DNA from: Pyrenophora tritici-repentis
Taxonomy: Eukaryota > Ascomycota > Dothideomycetes > Pleosporales > Pleosporaceae
Length of the DNA stretch: 64,000 bases
Direction: 5' to 3'
Assembly: GCF_003171515.1 (NCBI RefSeq)
Contig: NC_089390.1
Coordinates: forward strand, 6,076,001 to 6,140,000
Position 1 is the stretch's first letter. Each line of letters opens with the position of its first letter. The position numbers and the translations under genes are program-made. A model generated the notes under the pieces. It worked only from the letters and a program-made list of their open reading frames with translations. It had not been told where the DNA came from and ran no database searches. Shown piece by piece: positions 52,995 to 64,000 of the stretch.

Positions 52995-53993
52995 TTAGTT
53001 AAGACCAAGGGCCTTGGCAACATCCGCATCCGAAACTCCTGCGCTGGCAAGAAGTTTAGAGATTCCGTCGGCCGAAGCTTTGGCGCCAGCGTTTGCACCA
53101 TCGGCCTTTTGTGCAGCCTTTGCTGCTGCCTCGGCGGCGGCATTGGCGTTGGAGGCGTTGGCGGCGGCAGGATCAGCGGCACACTGAGCGGCGGCATCCT
53201 GTGCGCCAGCATCCTCAGCAGCAGCAGCATCCCCAGCGGCAGCATCCTCAGCGTTGCCCTTGTTGTTGGCACCCTTTGCGGCAGCGTCTGCAGTGTTGTT
53301 GGCTGCACCAGCAGCAGCGGCACCACCGGCTGATATAGCCGCAAGCTCGTCTGCGGAAAGATCATCTACACGAAGCTTGAGAGTATTGATACATCCAGCA
53401 GCATCGTCGGCGTCATCGCAGGTGTTACCGGCACCAGTAGGGTCACCGATCTCGCCAGGGGCGAAGGTTGAAGCCTCGTTGGCCATCGTAACGTCACCGC
53501 CGATGGCAGCGATCTGTTCTCCAAGAGTGGTAGCAATTTGCTTGTTGAGTGCCGCAGCTCCGTCGGAAGCAGGGTCCTGATGCTGTTGGAGGGCAGCGAT
53601 CTCGGGGTTGACGGCCTTGATGGACTCGCAAGCGGCAGAGGCAAGACCGACAGAGCCAGTGTTGCGTTCCAGGGCACGGTAAACCAAAGCCATGGTCATA
53701 CCCTCAACATCGTTAGCCGCCTTTGCGTTGGTGAAAGCCTGATCAGCAATGGCTTGCTGGAGACAGTCGGTATCCTTGATGTTTCCAGCACCCTCTGCAG
53801 CTGCCTTAGCGCCGAGAAGACCGAAGACAGTGTTCGTAATCTTGTCGGGGTTGTCCAACTCCAACGAGGTCTGGACAGCACGGAGGACGTTCTCGTGGGC
53901 ATGCTCCTGGGGAACCTCACGCTTGGCGATGGTCTTGAATGGGGCGGCAGCCGCGGCACCAATGAGGGTAATGGCGATGAATGAAGTCTTCAT
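52995..53993 (-). CDS. Secreted alanine-rich protein (332 aa)
   Basis: A single exon of 332 codons. A signal peptide is clear (M-K-T-S-F-I-A-I-T-L-I-G-A-A-A-A-A, cleavage near 17), followed by a probable K-R processing site. Residues ~30-210 form a globular, conserved-looking domain (F-G-L-L-G-A-K-A-A-A, T-D-C-L-Q-Q-A, Y-R-A-L-E-R-N-T-G, C-E-S-I-K-A-V-N-P-E-I-A-A-L). The pairs of Cys suggest two disulfides. The rest (~225-315) is a low-complexity Ala/Asp/Asn tail with two more Cys. Relatives exist in many ascomycetes, some mislabelled as ribosomal protein S17; they are secreted and of unknown role. A TATA box lies upstream on the same strand. Confidence 0.8.
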   Translation of the reverse strand: MKTSFIAITLIGAAAAAPFKTIAKREVPQEHAHENVLRAVQTSLELDNPDKITNTVFGLLGAKAAAEGAGNIKDTDCLQQAIADQAFTNAKAANDVEGMTMALVYRALERNTGSVGLASAACESIKAVNPEIAALQQHQDPASDGAAALNKQIATTLGEQIAAIGGDVTMANEASTFAPGEIGDPTGAGNTCDDADDAAGCINTLKLRVDDLSADELAAISAGGAAAAGAANNTADAAAKGANNKGNAEDAAAGDAAAAEDAGAQDAAAQCAADPAAANASNANAAAEAAAKAAQKADGANAGAKASADGISKLLASAGVSDADVAKALGLN

Positions 53994-55586
53994 GATGAAA
54001 GTTGAAGTGGTGGTGAATAAAATAAAGGTTAAAAGACGGTATGAAGTGTGTTAATGGGCCGGCCTATCGATTCTCCAGGAACGATGAAAAGAAGGTATAT
54101 GGACAATGAGCGAAAGGCTTATGGATGAAGTTGATGATATTCTTCAAGGCAGCGCAGGCAAGTAGGCCTTATATACAACCTAACTTTGCTTTCAGTCTGC
54201 AGAGCTTCTAGCCTGACACATGTCAGGCACGTCTTCAACCTGCCAAACGTGCCTGCACTGCGGGAGCCGCCGAAGTTCTGAGCATATGTGGAGACTGAGG
54301 CGCATGAAGGCAGCCCCTGGAAGGTGGACGTCATGTCAAGGTGTTGCTCTGCAGCCTCGCGAGGCTGGCAGCGGCTCCCTGGCCACGTGAGGAACGATGG
54401 GCTCGGTTAGAGAGCGGATGTGGTTGGTCTAGGCACGCTAAGGATCGCAGTTGCCTTCCTGAGACACCGTCGAGCAATCGGCCACACTCCGGAGACATGT
54501 TTTGCTTCACGATGCGACGTGCTTCAGCTCGACTTCCCGCGCTGCAAAAACTGCGCATCAATCTTCTAGAACGATATCCCATTGAGCTATTATCCTGACC
54601 GAGTCGATCGGCGTTTCCAAGATCGCGTGTAGCTCACGCCGCCATACGGGCAGGTGACATGAGAGAGCCAAGGAAGACGGCCGTCAAACGCCAAACGAGT
54701 ACAATGCCATCCTTTGCTCTTCTTTCGACATGCGCTGTGTTGTAAACAAGACTAGTTGATTTGGAATGACCTCTTGCCATACATGGAGACGTTTCCGCCT
54801 CCTTCAGCTTCATCTACAAGCTCAAGGTACGATACATTGTGGCACATCCAGGACGCTGATCTTCGTTCTCTTGTTTGCGGCATAGCACTGCAAATATCAC
54901 GGCAGACGCGCTCTGTGTATCATAGGAGCGCTGTTCCAATAAGCAAGAATGCTATGAGATGATTATAGACCGGCTATCGACACCCAGGTACGGTCAATCA
55001 CCGAGCGCGATGCCTTGATATGCGGAACTTGATGGTTCCGACTAGTGATGGGTAGCGCGACTATACCCTAACAAGAAGGATTGGAACTTGAAGAGCGGTC
55101 GGTCATGTGCGTAGCGCTATGGGAACCCCTGCGTAATCTTGTACTGCTCACGGGTCAAACGGTTTCCGCACACAGACGGCAGGCGTCTCATACAGCACAA
55201 TCCAGTGCGAAAGTTTTGTCTCCATGACTTAGTCACACATCCAACGAGGCCCGGGACGACTACAGGGGCCATATCAAGTTCCAGAGTTGTTATTGCGTAT
55301 GTAGTCTCCTCTGGATGTCAGATAAGACGTCTTCTACTCGTGTTGTAGATGACAGCTCTCTACCATCCACGATTTCTAATGTGACATTTATCAACTTTAC
55401 TGCCTCTCAAAGCTTGCCACTGAATCTCCAAGAGTGTTGCATGCTCCGCACCCATACCTTTTACTCGGGAAGGATTACAGCTACTCGAAACCTACTACGT
55501 TACCCGCGAATCTGCTTTGCCCAGACATCTCCCGGCCCAGACCTCGTCGCCAACTCCATATTGCAAAATTCGGCAAATTCGTAATC
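53994..55586. other. Gene-free stretch, ~1.6 kb
   Basis: Promoter of the secreted protein (minus) and upstream region of the next plus-strand gene. No gene supported. Confidence 0.4.
54169..54175 (-). promoter_or_regulatory. TATA box of the secreted alanine-rich protein gene
   Basis: TATATAA on the minus strand, 176 bases before the ATG at 53993, a plausible distance given a ~100-150 nt leader. Confidence 0.45.
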
Positions 55587-56429
55587 ATGCCCAAGACAAA
55601 GGCTATCGTGATATCTGGTCCAATGGACGCCAGACATGTCGGCGGTGTCAATTTATTGGGCAACGGCTCCTCGGGCTTTAGTCATTACTTCAATAATGCT
55701 ACGATACAGCAAGATGAACGACCCTCGCATGCGTTTGCTACATCTGGGAAAATAGAAGTACCGAAACGATCAGATACGATGAACAGTCCGATACGCCGAC
55801 CCAGCCTTCACTTCAAAGCAAGTTTTTCCATGCTAGGCCGCCAGTCTTCCGTACGTCAACCAGACGAAACAGAAAAGTCCGATAGCGAGAGCGTTCATAG
55901 GTCTTTAAGAATGAAGTCGAGTATGTCCCGACTACGACAAAGAGTCGGACTAGAATCGTATGACACTGTCAAGACGCCCTCTCCAGAGCCATCTCTCAAA
56001 CCTGAAGCGACACAGATGTACGCTCCGCTGCGACAAGACTGGAATGAACCAGCTCATCTTACTGCCTTGCCTGTTTACACCCCTATCAAGGATGTGCGGT
56101 CAGCCAGCACCAGTGCTTCGCCTCCACGAAAGCCTCTTGTTCAAAGACGGCCTTCTTTACCTTTCAAAAGCCAGTCGCAGGATGTAAACGCACGCCCTGC
56201 TCAGCCCCCTGCCCGCCAGCACCGCGCTGACTCTGGCACCGCCATTGACTTCAGAGACGTACCTGTCAAGGAACGACCAGTTCCTTTCAAAGAAATCATG
56301 GCGGTATCAAGCCACGCCGAGCGTATGGCCTTGTACAAGAAGACGCGCGACTACTGGGCCACAGTAGACCACGGGCTAGCCGCATGGACGGAATATGCAG
56401 GAAGATCAAGGACAGTTGTTATGCAATAA
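55587..56429 (+). CDS. Hypothetical protein (280 aa)
   Basis: A 280-codon exon from the first good ATG (M-P-K-T-K-A-I-V-I-S-G-P). The open frame continues upstream without an ATG, so an upstream exon cannot be excluded. The N-terminal two-thirds are Ser/Arg/Pro-rich and disordered. The last ~50 residues are better conserved-looking (F-K-E-I-M-A-V-S-S-H-A-E-R-M-A-L-Y-K-K-T-R-D-Y-W, split here as a helical motif) and end in G-L-A-A-W-T-E-Y. I do not know the family. No signal peptide or membrane helix. Confidence 0.6.
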   Translation: MPKTKAIVISGPMDARHVGGVNLLGNGSSGFSHYFNNATIQQDERPSHAFATSGKIEVPKRSDTMNSPIRRPSLHFKASFSMLGRQSSVRQPDETEKSDSESVHRSLRMKSSMSRLRQRVGLESYDTVKTPSPEPSLKPEATQMYAPLRQDWNEPAHLTALPVYTPIKDVRSASTSASPPRKPLVQRRPSLPFKSQSQDVNARPAQPPARQHRADSGTAIDFRDVPVKERPVPFKEIMAVSSHAERMALYKKTRDYWATVDHGLAAWTEYAGRSRTVVMQ

Positions 56430-57948
56430 CGATGGTGAGGAGGAGCAGTGTTTTTTTTCTTCCATTCTTTCATGTTACATAGCCCTCTCTGATACCCAGT
56501 TTCGATCGCTTATAAATATGTATATATCACTTACTCTAATAATCCAAGGCACTGGCCGCTTATGTCCCTCCACCCCAGATGCGCTACATGTTCCGTACGG
56601 TAGAGAGGCCCTGGTTCCCGTGATTGAACCGTGCTGGACACGAGCGAGGCTGATCTTAGTACTGAGTGGGATATAGATGTATAAATATGTAATACGTGGG
56701 AGGTTTGGGAAAGGGCGTACCCTTGTGGTATATCTGACTGGGTCTTCGGGACTGCTTGTTTACTAATTTGGAAACTGGTTACTTACTCTATCTCGAACTG
56801 ATCTCCGGTGTGCGGGATGTAGATCACACAGTTTCGACACGCGGGGGCTAGGTTCGCCGTTCGTACGGTACTGAAATGACGGTAGACGGTGTGCCATGGG
56901 GCGTGGGATTGTTTTTGGGGGGGTTAACCGCGCGGTTGTTGCTGCACTGTCTCACGTGTGGAGTATGTCTGCGGCTTTGACAGCGAACAAGATGCCAAGG
57001 CCTCGTACAGTGACATCTCGTAGCAAACATCTGAGATGCTACCTAGATCTCGGCTATATCAAATCATTACCTTGCCGATCATCTGCTGACAGAGATACGA
57101 TCTTAGTCTCAGGCAACTTTCCGGTACCGAAACTTGGAGCTTTCAGGCTGCCGAAACACTGTCTCCATTCGACTTGACTCATACCTGAGGCCGAGCGGAC
57201 CTTTACCTCAGGCTCAAACCTAAGAGCTGGCTATAATCCACTGTGTATATTGTTTTTTTATGTGATGTCGTGGGCCGAGATGGATGCGGAGGATTGCGAG
57301 GGGAGGGCTATCAAACGCTTCTGGAACTCGAGGGCTTAGCCGGTGTCATGTTGACTCAGTAGCTTTTCTCCTCATGACTCTTCGTTAAGTACTGAGATTT
57401 TATTCTTATGGATTGACGGCCTTGTTCGCTCAGTAGGCTTTTTGCATCCGCTTCTGTGTTATGTGTGTATCGTGGGTGTACGTGCGCTGGGAGTGAATGT
57501 CGGCACTGCTACATGTATCAACATCGGCTCGTATTTTCACGTGACCCGACGCTTTAGAGCTGCACATATGACGGAGTATGACGGATAGTCTAGTTTTTAG
57601 TAGGGCGTATACATTGAACGTGCAGTGCCTCTTGTGGTTGTTTGCGCAGGTTGCTGCATGACAGAAGTATAATCAACCTACTAACCTTGCCGCCACAATT
57701 TGTGCATCATGGCGGTCCGCTGACTGTTTTCTGTGCATCCATTGACAAATAGAGAATACCTAACGTGGCGTACAAAACAAATATTGTTGGTCTGGGGTAG
57801 TTCTCGAAGTTCTGCCCCGCCACATGCGTGCTAGTCCAGAAAATGAGGTCAGTGCCAACGTAGGAGCCGAGCCGAGATGCGTCTCCAAACCTCCTCCCGC
57901 GCCTGCCAAATCTCCACGTACACCTGTTCATTGTGAGCTATCGACGCA
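56430..57948. other. Gene-free stretch, ~1.5 kb
   Basis: No gene supported. Short frames on both strands lack coding character. The last ~100 bases are C-rich and probably the leader of the CCDC47-like gene. Confidence 0.4.
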
Positions 57949-59391
57949 ATGGCAGACTTCGTCAAGGGTCTCTTCGGTGCGCAGAAGCCTATACAGGCTC
58001 CAGTTGCAGGCGATGACGGTACGTAGCCACCGCAATGGACGTGCGATTGGCAACTCCGGCGATTGCGGCGTTGTCCAAAATAATCGCGTGCCCTTGCTAA
58101 CAACACCATCAGACTTCGCCGACTATGCGGGTGCTCCTCAGCCCACGCCGGCTGCCAACCCAGACTTCACTGCTGTCACCGGCGCGGCACAGGCGGCTCC
58201 TACGGCCATGGGCACCAGCCGACCGTACACGGCATGGTACCGTATATGGGAGCGCACAACGGTAGATGACTTCAAGCTGGAGATGTACATCTTGCCCTTC
58301 CTCTTCCTTCTCGTCGTCGTTCACGTCTGGGGCACCAAGACCAACCGCAAGAAGGCCAAGTCATGGATGAAGGCCCACGCGCCCGTCCTCGGCAACGAGT
58401 TTGTTCAAGTCGGCTATACGGTTCCGCGAGAGGGCGTGACTCCTTCTGTGGACAGTATGATCAAGGAGAAGAAGCCCGACGAATTCCAGACATATGCGAC
58501 CGGACGCCAGAACGTCGCCTTTGTCGACGTCAAGTTGACTCTTTACAAGCGCTTCAGTCCCTTTATGTGGTTGAGCGAAGCCATGCTTCCCCTGTTCTTC
58601 GAGAGCTTCGCTCCCCCCACGGAGCGCATCGAGGCTACCGCATACGCTTTCGATGGTCGTGAGACTAAGTTTGCGCCTGCGTATGGCCAGGGCGACGCGA
58701 AGAAGGTCGCCAACAGCGCTTACGATGGATTCGTTTTCGCTGTTGTACACAAGGATATCATGAAGCGCATGCGCGATGAGCGCTACGATCTGTCTCTGAC
58801 TACAACTCGCGACCACGCCAAGTTGCCTGTCTGGACTACGGTTATGAGCGAGAGCGCAGAGGTCACCGACATGCTCCTTACCCCTGAGCTCATCAAGGCT
58901 GTTAATGACGCTGGTGACAACTTCGAGGCCATCATTGTTAGCGACCAGCCGATGAACGCGCCCAAGACGTAAGTTCAACAATAATCTGGATAAATTATAT
59001 GTGAGCCCTGCTAACAGCCTTCAGTCTTGACGAAACCAAGCCTCGCAAGCGTCTCAGCCTTTCCCTGAAGTTCGCCTCAGACTACTCCGCTACCCTCCCC
59101 ATCTTCCAGTACTTCCTCCGCCTCCCCGACCAACTCGCTTCCGCGGGACATTTCCGTCCTGAAGCCCTCCGCCGCATCAAGCAGACGCGCGATGAGCAGA
59201 TTGCTAAGATCCGCAAGGCAGAAGACGAGGAGAAGGCCGAGGAAAGGAAGCTGGCAGCAGACAAATTGAAGAAGGAGCAGAGGGATGCAAAGTTGGGCAG
59301 ACTGAGTGCGGAAGAGCAGCGCAAGTTTTTGGAAAAGGAGCGCGAGAAGAACGCACGCAAGGGCATGAAGAGGAGTACTGTCAAGGCGTAG
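57949..59391 (+). CDS. CCDC47/DUF1682 family ER membrane protein
   Basis: A 430-aa homologue of CCDC47, which in animals is a subunit of the PAT complex that helps multipass proteins insert at the ER translocon and is also tied to ER calcium. Exons 57949-58018, 58113-58968 and 59025-59391 join across introns of 94 and 56 nt. A single transmembrane helix lies near residue ~85-103 (Y-I-L-P-F-L-F-L-L-V-V-V-H-V-W), preceded by a short lumenal part. The cytosolic domain has the family block L-T-L-Y-K-R-F-S-P, then the long K/E-rich helix at the end (E-E-K-A-E-E-R-K ... K-K-E-Q-R-D-A-K) that contacts the ribosome in relatives. It converges with the chitinase gene. Confidence 0.92.
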
Positions 59392-59756
59392 GCAGATGTA
59401 CGAATTGGATGGACTTGGGACGGATCGAGGATTGGAGGGTTGGATTGGATCATAATGGGTTGGTCTTCTCGGTGTTTTACGATAGTGCACGCTGCATGAT
59501 TGTACAATATAACAAGAGACGAAAGGGGACATGTAGGAAATTAGTGTTAATTCATCATTTCATATGCTACGTTTGAGCTTTACCTTAGTTCATGCCAACA
59601 ATCGGCTCAGCCGTCTCTGCAATTATCATCGTGAACCTCAAAGTCTTTCCCTTGACACAAACATTACAACATCCAGCGCCTACTAATGACTGATAACGTC
59701 AAGTGTTGGGAACTACCCAGCCTCTTCTTCCAGAAGAGAAGGGACCAAAGGTGGCT
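59392..59756. other. Convergent 3' region (CCDC47-like / chitinase)
   Basis: 365 bp between convergent genes. Nothing else is seen. Confidence 0.4.
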
Positions 59757-61915
59757 CTACACATCATATGCCTTTTTCCGCCAACGCAACCGACATGAGC
59801 CACCGGTATACGCCGCAGTCTCTAAAGCCTCTGGAACGGTGGTGACAGACGAAGAGGACGCAGCAGCTACTACTACCCTAGGGGGAGCGCCTACTGGCTG
59901 CATAGGCTGCGAGGAGTACGGAGCCCGGTGCGGTTGGGCGGTGGAATTGCTTGTGGACTGTGAGGTAGTAGGTTCCAGTGACTGCGAGGCAAAAGGCTCC
60001 AAGGACTGCGAGGTAGTAGGCTCCAAGTATTGCGACGATGCAGCAGCAGCTCCAGGCTGTTGTCCATTTGGTGCCGGTACGGAAGACTCTTTCACAGACC
60101 AGTTTGGGTTCACATACCCGGGGTCGGGTTTGAAAGTGGCGTCAAACGGGGAGTTGGGGGAGGGTTGAGTAGTAACCGCGGTAGGTGTCGAGATGGCGAT
60201 CGAGATGATTTCGAGAGCTGGAGATTGGATGATAGTGGTAGTCGGGATAGCAACCTCGAAGCTTACTGCGATGGCCATGGTGTTGGTCATAACGAGTGCT
60301 GTAGTAGTGGATGATAGACCAACATCCTCGGGCTGTACATCTACCGGTTCGTCGCCATTGCAGTCAGGAGGAGAACCCGGAGTAGTGACGTAGTCACCCG
60401 CAGGCCCGTTTGGTGTGCCGTCTACCCAGACAATACTGTAAGGGCCATCTGAGGATTGAGCAGCGGTCGACGGGCCCTCAGAAGATGTTGATCCGGAAGG
60501 TGGTGACGAGTATCGGAGGCCTGTTTCTTGTGGTGTATTTCCCGTCATTGTCGAATCGGGAGTTACACCAGAAGGCAAATTGCCAGTGGTACGCTGAAGC
60601 TTTGCAACCTCCTGAGCCATACGCGTCAAATGTGTCCAACCCGCACTATCCTCACCCAGACTCCACGCCATAACACCACCGAGACGATACTTCTTGACAA
60701 TATCCTCGAACTTCCTCGAGATGAGGTCCGGCGTATCCCAGGTCCAAAATAACCGGTTCTCAGCATCAAAGTAGTATTGTCCACCAGCTTGCTGATCAGT
60801 AACACCATTCTTAACAGCGCGCTGCCAGGACCCAGCTACGTCGGCGTCAGTGCAGCCTGTACCAAAGGCGTGCTGGCAACCGCCACTGCAGTGTTCTGGA
60901 GAAGTGCCGCAGTTCCCGTACTGCGAGCAGCAGCCTGTGGCGCATTTAGTGTTCTTCTCGGGACCACAGGTGCCATCGTAGGATATGGTGATTGAGGAGA
61001 GATTGACGGGTTCCATGTGAGCGGGTTCGAAGGTGTAGGCGCCTGAGGTGAGTAAATCTTTGCCAGTGACGGGGTCTTCGGCCAGGGCAATGGGGCAGCC
61101 GAGGGGGTGGGCACTGCAGTCGCCTTGGGTAGTGAAGTACTTTGCGTAGTACGCGAACCCGAGGTTGATCTTCTGGGGTGGAGCACCTATGGCAAGGTAG
61201 TTTCTAATCGTCTGTTCTGACTCGGCTACGGAGGTGTGATGATGAGTTACGCTGTCACGGCGGTTCATCAGATCGTAACTCATGACGTTGATGTAATCGA
61301 CAGACGGCCAAATTAGAGGACCAGTCGTACTTGTGTAAGCGATCATGTCCTCGCTCTTTCCTGGTACAGCGATTGAGAGCAATTTGTCGCCGATGGCTGT
61401 GCGGATAGCCTCCAGAACCTTTGGGAAAGCAGTGATTTGGTAGAGCTTGTCGCTGTTAGGGACTTTCTTGTAATTGGCACCGTTTCCTCCTGGGTACTCC
61501 CAATCGATGTCGACACCGTCAGCGCCAGTGTTCTTCAACATTGCGGCAACATCTGCTGCGAACGTCTGGATTGCCGCATCGCTGCTGGACACTTGCGCGA
61601 AGCCGACATCATCACCCCATCCGCCAACAGCCATCATCATCTTCGCGCCAGGGAACTCAGACCGAAGCGTTGAGATGGGGACTTTGGGTTGGAAACCAGC
61701 CGTTGCGTTGGCCATAGCGAAAGCGACAACGACATGATCGACACCAGCTCGGACTTGTGGTTCAGTGGGACGTGTTGGGTGCCACCTGTTCGTGTCAGTA
61801 GTGATTTGTTTTGGAAAGAGCTGATTACTTACTCGTCTGCGTATACCACGAGCCGAGCACTTGCTGTTGTAGCGAGGGTGGCAAGTGCGAGAAGCGCCGT
61901 TGAAAAGAAACGCAT
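59757..61915 (-). CDS. GH18 chitinase with embedded CBM18 chitin-binding domain
   Basis: A secreted endo-acting glycoside hydrolase family 18 enzyme. Exons 61915-61833 and 61785-59757 join across a 47-nt intron, giving 703 aa. Signal peptide residues ~1-20 (M-R-F-F-S-T-A-L-L-A-L-A). The GH18 barrel spans ~29-410, with the catalytic D-G-V-D-I-D-W-E at ~117-124 (acid Glu 124 intact), M-A-V-G-G-W near 79, and M-S-Y-D near 197. A type-1 chitin-binding domain with eight Cys (~301-339, C-G-P ... C-C-S-Q-Y-G-N-C-G) is inserted before the last barrel strand. The remaining ~290 residues are a Ser/Thr/Pro-rich tail with three eight-residue L-E-P-T-T-S-Q-S-type repeats. No GPI signal is evident. Roles would be wall remodelling or attack on foreign chitin. 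Confidence 0.94.
59956..60027. repeat. Three 24-bp tandem repeats in chitinase tail
   Basis: Three copies of a 24-bp unit (GACTGCGAGGTAGTAGGCTC-type), each encoding eight residues of the L-E-P-T-T-S-Q-S pattern on the minus strand. The unit length keeps the frame. Confidence 0.75.
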
Positions 61916-64000
61916 GTTTGGGACAGTTGCTTCTGAAGGAGTGGAGGGGCAAGTAGAGGTGTAGGAGAAAGAGTCTAGATTGTGAAAACAAGCAAAACAT
62001 ACAACGGGTAGCAAGCACGTGGGCAGTGTGCCTTGCGTGACGCACTGGAATGAAAGCGAGCGCAACCAATTACCAAAATCCCTGATCAAATCATGGACCC
62101 TGGAGCTTCCGACTGAGCAATGTAATGACGTACCAATTCTCTAATATAGTAACTACGTATGTCCAACTGAGACATATGTTTGACTGACAGATGTCGTTCC
62201 GATAAGGGATAGTGGTCTGGTGTAGGGGTGAAAGAAATGTATTGATGATTCCGCGTGACCTCAGGAATGTGCTGTCACGACGACCACAAGACTACGATAA
62301 GGCCATAAAAGGGCGCATGTCGCCTCTTTTGCGATTGTTTTATGTATGCAAGAGGGCTTTCCGCAGTTCTGGACAAACTTGTGCAACATCAGATGCTTGC
62401 GTATGTCCATCCATACAGCCATACGAGATGACAGCCCAGGGAGCTCTTTCCGTGCCAGGTCTAGAAATAAGATCAAGGCCGGCCAATGCTACTCCTCCCC
62501 CTTTTCTCCACCTTGTTCTTGTGCGTGTAGATGCTGGCGCTGGATATGATTCTGGCCTGAAGAGATGGATGTGACTGACAACGAAAGAGACTGATGGTGG
62601 AAAGCAGACAAAGATATTTGAAATTCGTCCAGGCTTCGGCAGTCGAAGAGGGGAGGCGCGCTCCTGAGGTGCTGTAATTGCTCTTTCCCGCCTTCAGCAG
62701 CCGCGACACACCACACCACTCCTAGGGAAAGTGTTGATCGCATTTTGGGCAGCCACATCCGTTCTTTCCTACGGTTCACCGGTTGTGACGCCTCCAACTT
62801 TAAACGTCTCCGGCTCTTGTGCGATTCTAGGCCAGTCGTCCTGCAGTCCACGTCACTTCCACTACTCTTCAGGGATACGCATCACCATTCAAAGCCCAAT
62901 GTAATGGGTACATCACACACATACGACCGCAAACAGAATGGAATAGACGAAAAGAGGAGTCAATGTAGGGGGGGAGAGATGGATATATGTACATGACAAT
63001 AAGGCCAAAGGTCACGTGACGTGATGGTCACCTAGGCACTCAGAAGACGTTGATTGACGCAAGGTGTGTCTCACATTCTTCCAACACGCTACACGGATTA
63101 CTTTCCTTAGGGCAATGCAAGGGTGGAAGAAGGCATATTGGAGGGCAGTGGAGCAATGCCAATCATCAAGCTCTCCACAATCACGAAACTGCAGCTGCAG
63201 CACGAACTGCATATCAGACGCGGACTCGTGGGGACGGGCGATAATGCGGCCGTTGGGAACCACGGTTCCCAGGCGAGAAGTCCATTGACGAGCCCAACAG
63301 CCAACAACAAGCAACAACAACAACATGGGCAGGCGCGCCCAATGCACGCTCCATGCACCGGTGGGACGCGATGGAGAAAGCGGCTAGCACGTGATAGTCC
63401 GGCGGATCCGTGATCATCATCAGCCCACCGGCGCCATGGCTTTTTCGGGCGGCAGCAATATGGAGCATTGGCCAATCATGGCGCAGGTTAAATTAGGTGG
63501 CTGGGTAAAAACTGGGGAGCTCTCCAAGCTATCAACCGCTTCGCCGAGGGATGCATGGATAAGCTCAGCTGAAAATGCCTCTTGACGACATACCAACTAC
63601 CGCATAATGCATGCAAGAGCTGGCCTACTCCAATTGCAACCTTCCACGCAAGCCAGAGTCGGACGAGTCGGACGACTCTCCCTGTAAAAAGGTCGTCGAG
63701 CTGCAGCTAGCTCGGGTCAGGCTCCCCGGCAGGCGTGAGAAGCTTCGATCTGATTTGTGAGGCGATTGCGACACGGAATGACTGCCATCGTCGGGTCAAC
63801 AGCCGTCCTGAGCCCAATTGCGCGTCAATAAGTTGCCTCGGCGCGAAATACGACGTGACATGCGGAGTTGGCTGGGGTGTGTCCGTCCGTGGCGCAAACT
63901 GAAAGGAGAAAGTGATACGCGCTACTGCTCCATGTCAATAACGCTAGACCCCGCCTGGACAGCTCTGCCAAAGCTTCCCAGCCTTCAGAACCCTGCGATC
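61916..64000. other. Gene-free end of window, ~2.1 kb
   Basis: The upstream region of the chitinase gene, then ~1.7 kb with only short overlapping frames on both strands, none credible. A gene truncated by the window edge cannot be excluded. Confidence 0.35.

Noticed and set aside
62931..62960. String ACATACGACC resembling the start of 5S rRNA
   Set aside because: The conserved internal 5S sequence does not follow.
1..64000. Search for a biosynthetic gene cluster, bacterial-type defence locus, virus or intact transposon
   Set aside because: No polyketide, peptide or terpene synthase, no reverse transcriptase, transposase, capsid or effector-nuclease gene is present.

Overview
The window is nuclear DNA of a filamentous ascomycete, most probably of the Dothideomycetes (Pleosporales-like). 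The signs are genes interrupted by short introns (mostly 44-104 nt, GT..AG, often with a CTAAC-type branch site), fungus-specific families (fungal GH18 chitinase with CBM18, fungal MCT-type MFS, FloA-type flotillin, 2EXR/F-box-like protein, b5-fused sphingolipid desaturase) and two Pol III tRNA genes. The placement below class level is inferred from protein resemblance, not proven. I see no prophage, CRISPR, operon, plasmid or intact transposon.

Layout. 0-4.3 kb: a decayed MFS transporter pseudogene, tRNA-Ala(AGC), a small membrane protein gene of unknown role and a ~100-bp foldback sequence. 4.9-10.3 kb: two uncharacterised minus-strand genes, one of 1127 aa. 10.5-18.1 kb: a metabolic stretch with a phosphopentomutase/phosphoglucomutase-2-type enzyme, a delta-8 sphingolipid desaturase and a five-exon phosphoketolase. 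18.4-25.8 kb: a Kid/kinesin-10-like motor, a secreted Ser/Thr/Pro-rich protein and a UBR7-type zinc-finger protein. 26.1-31.7 kb: MCM2, RPL30 (eL30) and RPL10 (uL16). 32.1-39.4 kb: two divergent pairs, ATG9/COG6 and BolA2-like/NIF3-like. 39.8-45.0 kb: intron-containing tRNA-Asn(GTT), a small conserved protein, flotillin and a 2EXR/F-box-like protein. 45-55 kb: gene-poor, with a Myb-like candidate regulator flanked on both sides by ~3 kb without genes, then a secreted alanine-rich protein. 55.6-62 kb: a hypothetical protein, a CCDC47/DUF1682 ER protein and a GH18-CBM18 chitinase. The last 2 kb hold no gene I can support.

How the genes relate. This is ordinary euchromatin of housekeeping genes, with two secreted/cell-wall genes and one extracellular chitinase. 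Local links worth attention are the divergent ATG9-COG6 pair (both in membrane traffic to autophagosomes), the UBR7-MCM2 promoter carrying a perfect MluI cell-cycle box, the BolA2-NIF3 divergent pair, and the neighbourhood of pentose-phosphate enzymes (phosphopentomutase and phosphoketolase). I found no convincing undescribed multi-gene system. The best unexplained items are the uncharacterised conserved proteins, the foldback, the long RPL30 intron and the G-quadruplex-capable telomere-like repeat inside the kinesin coding end.
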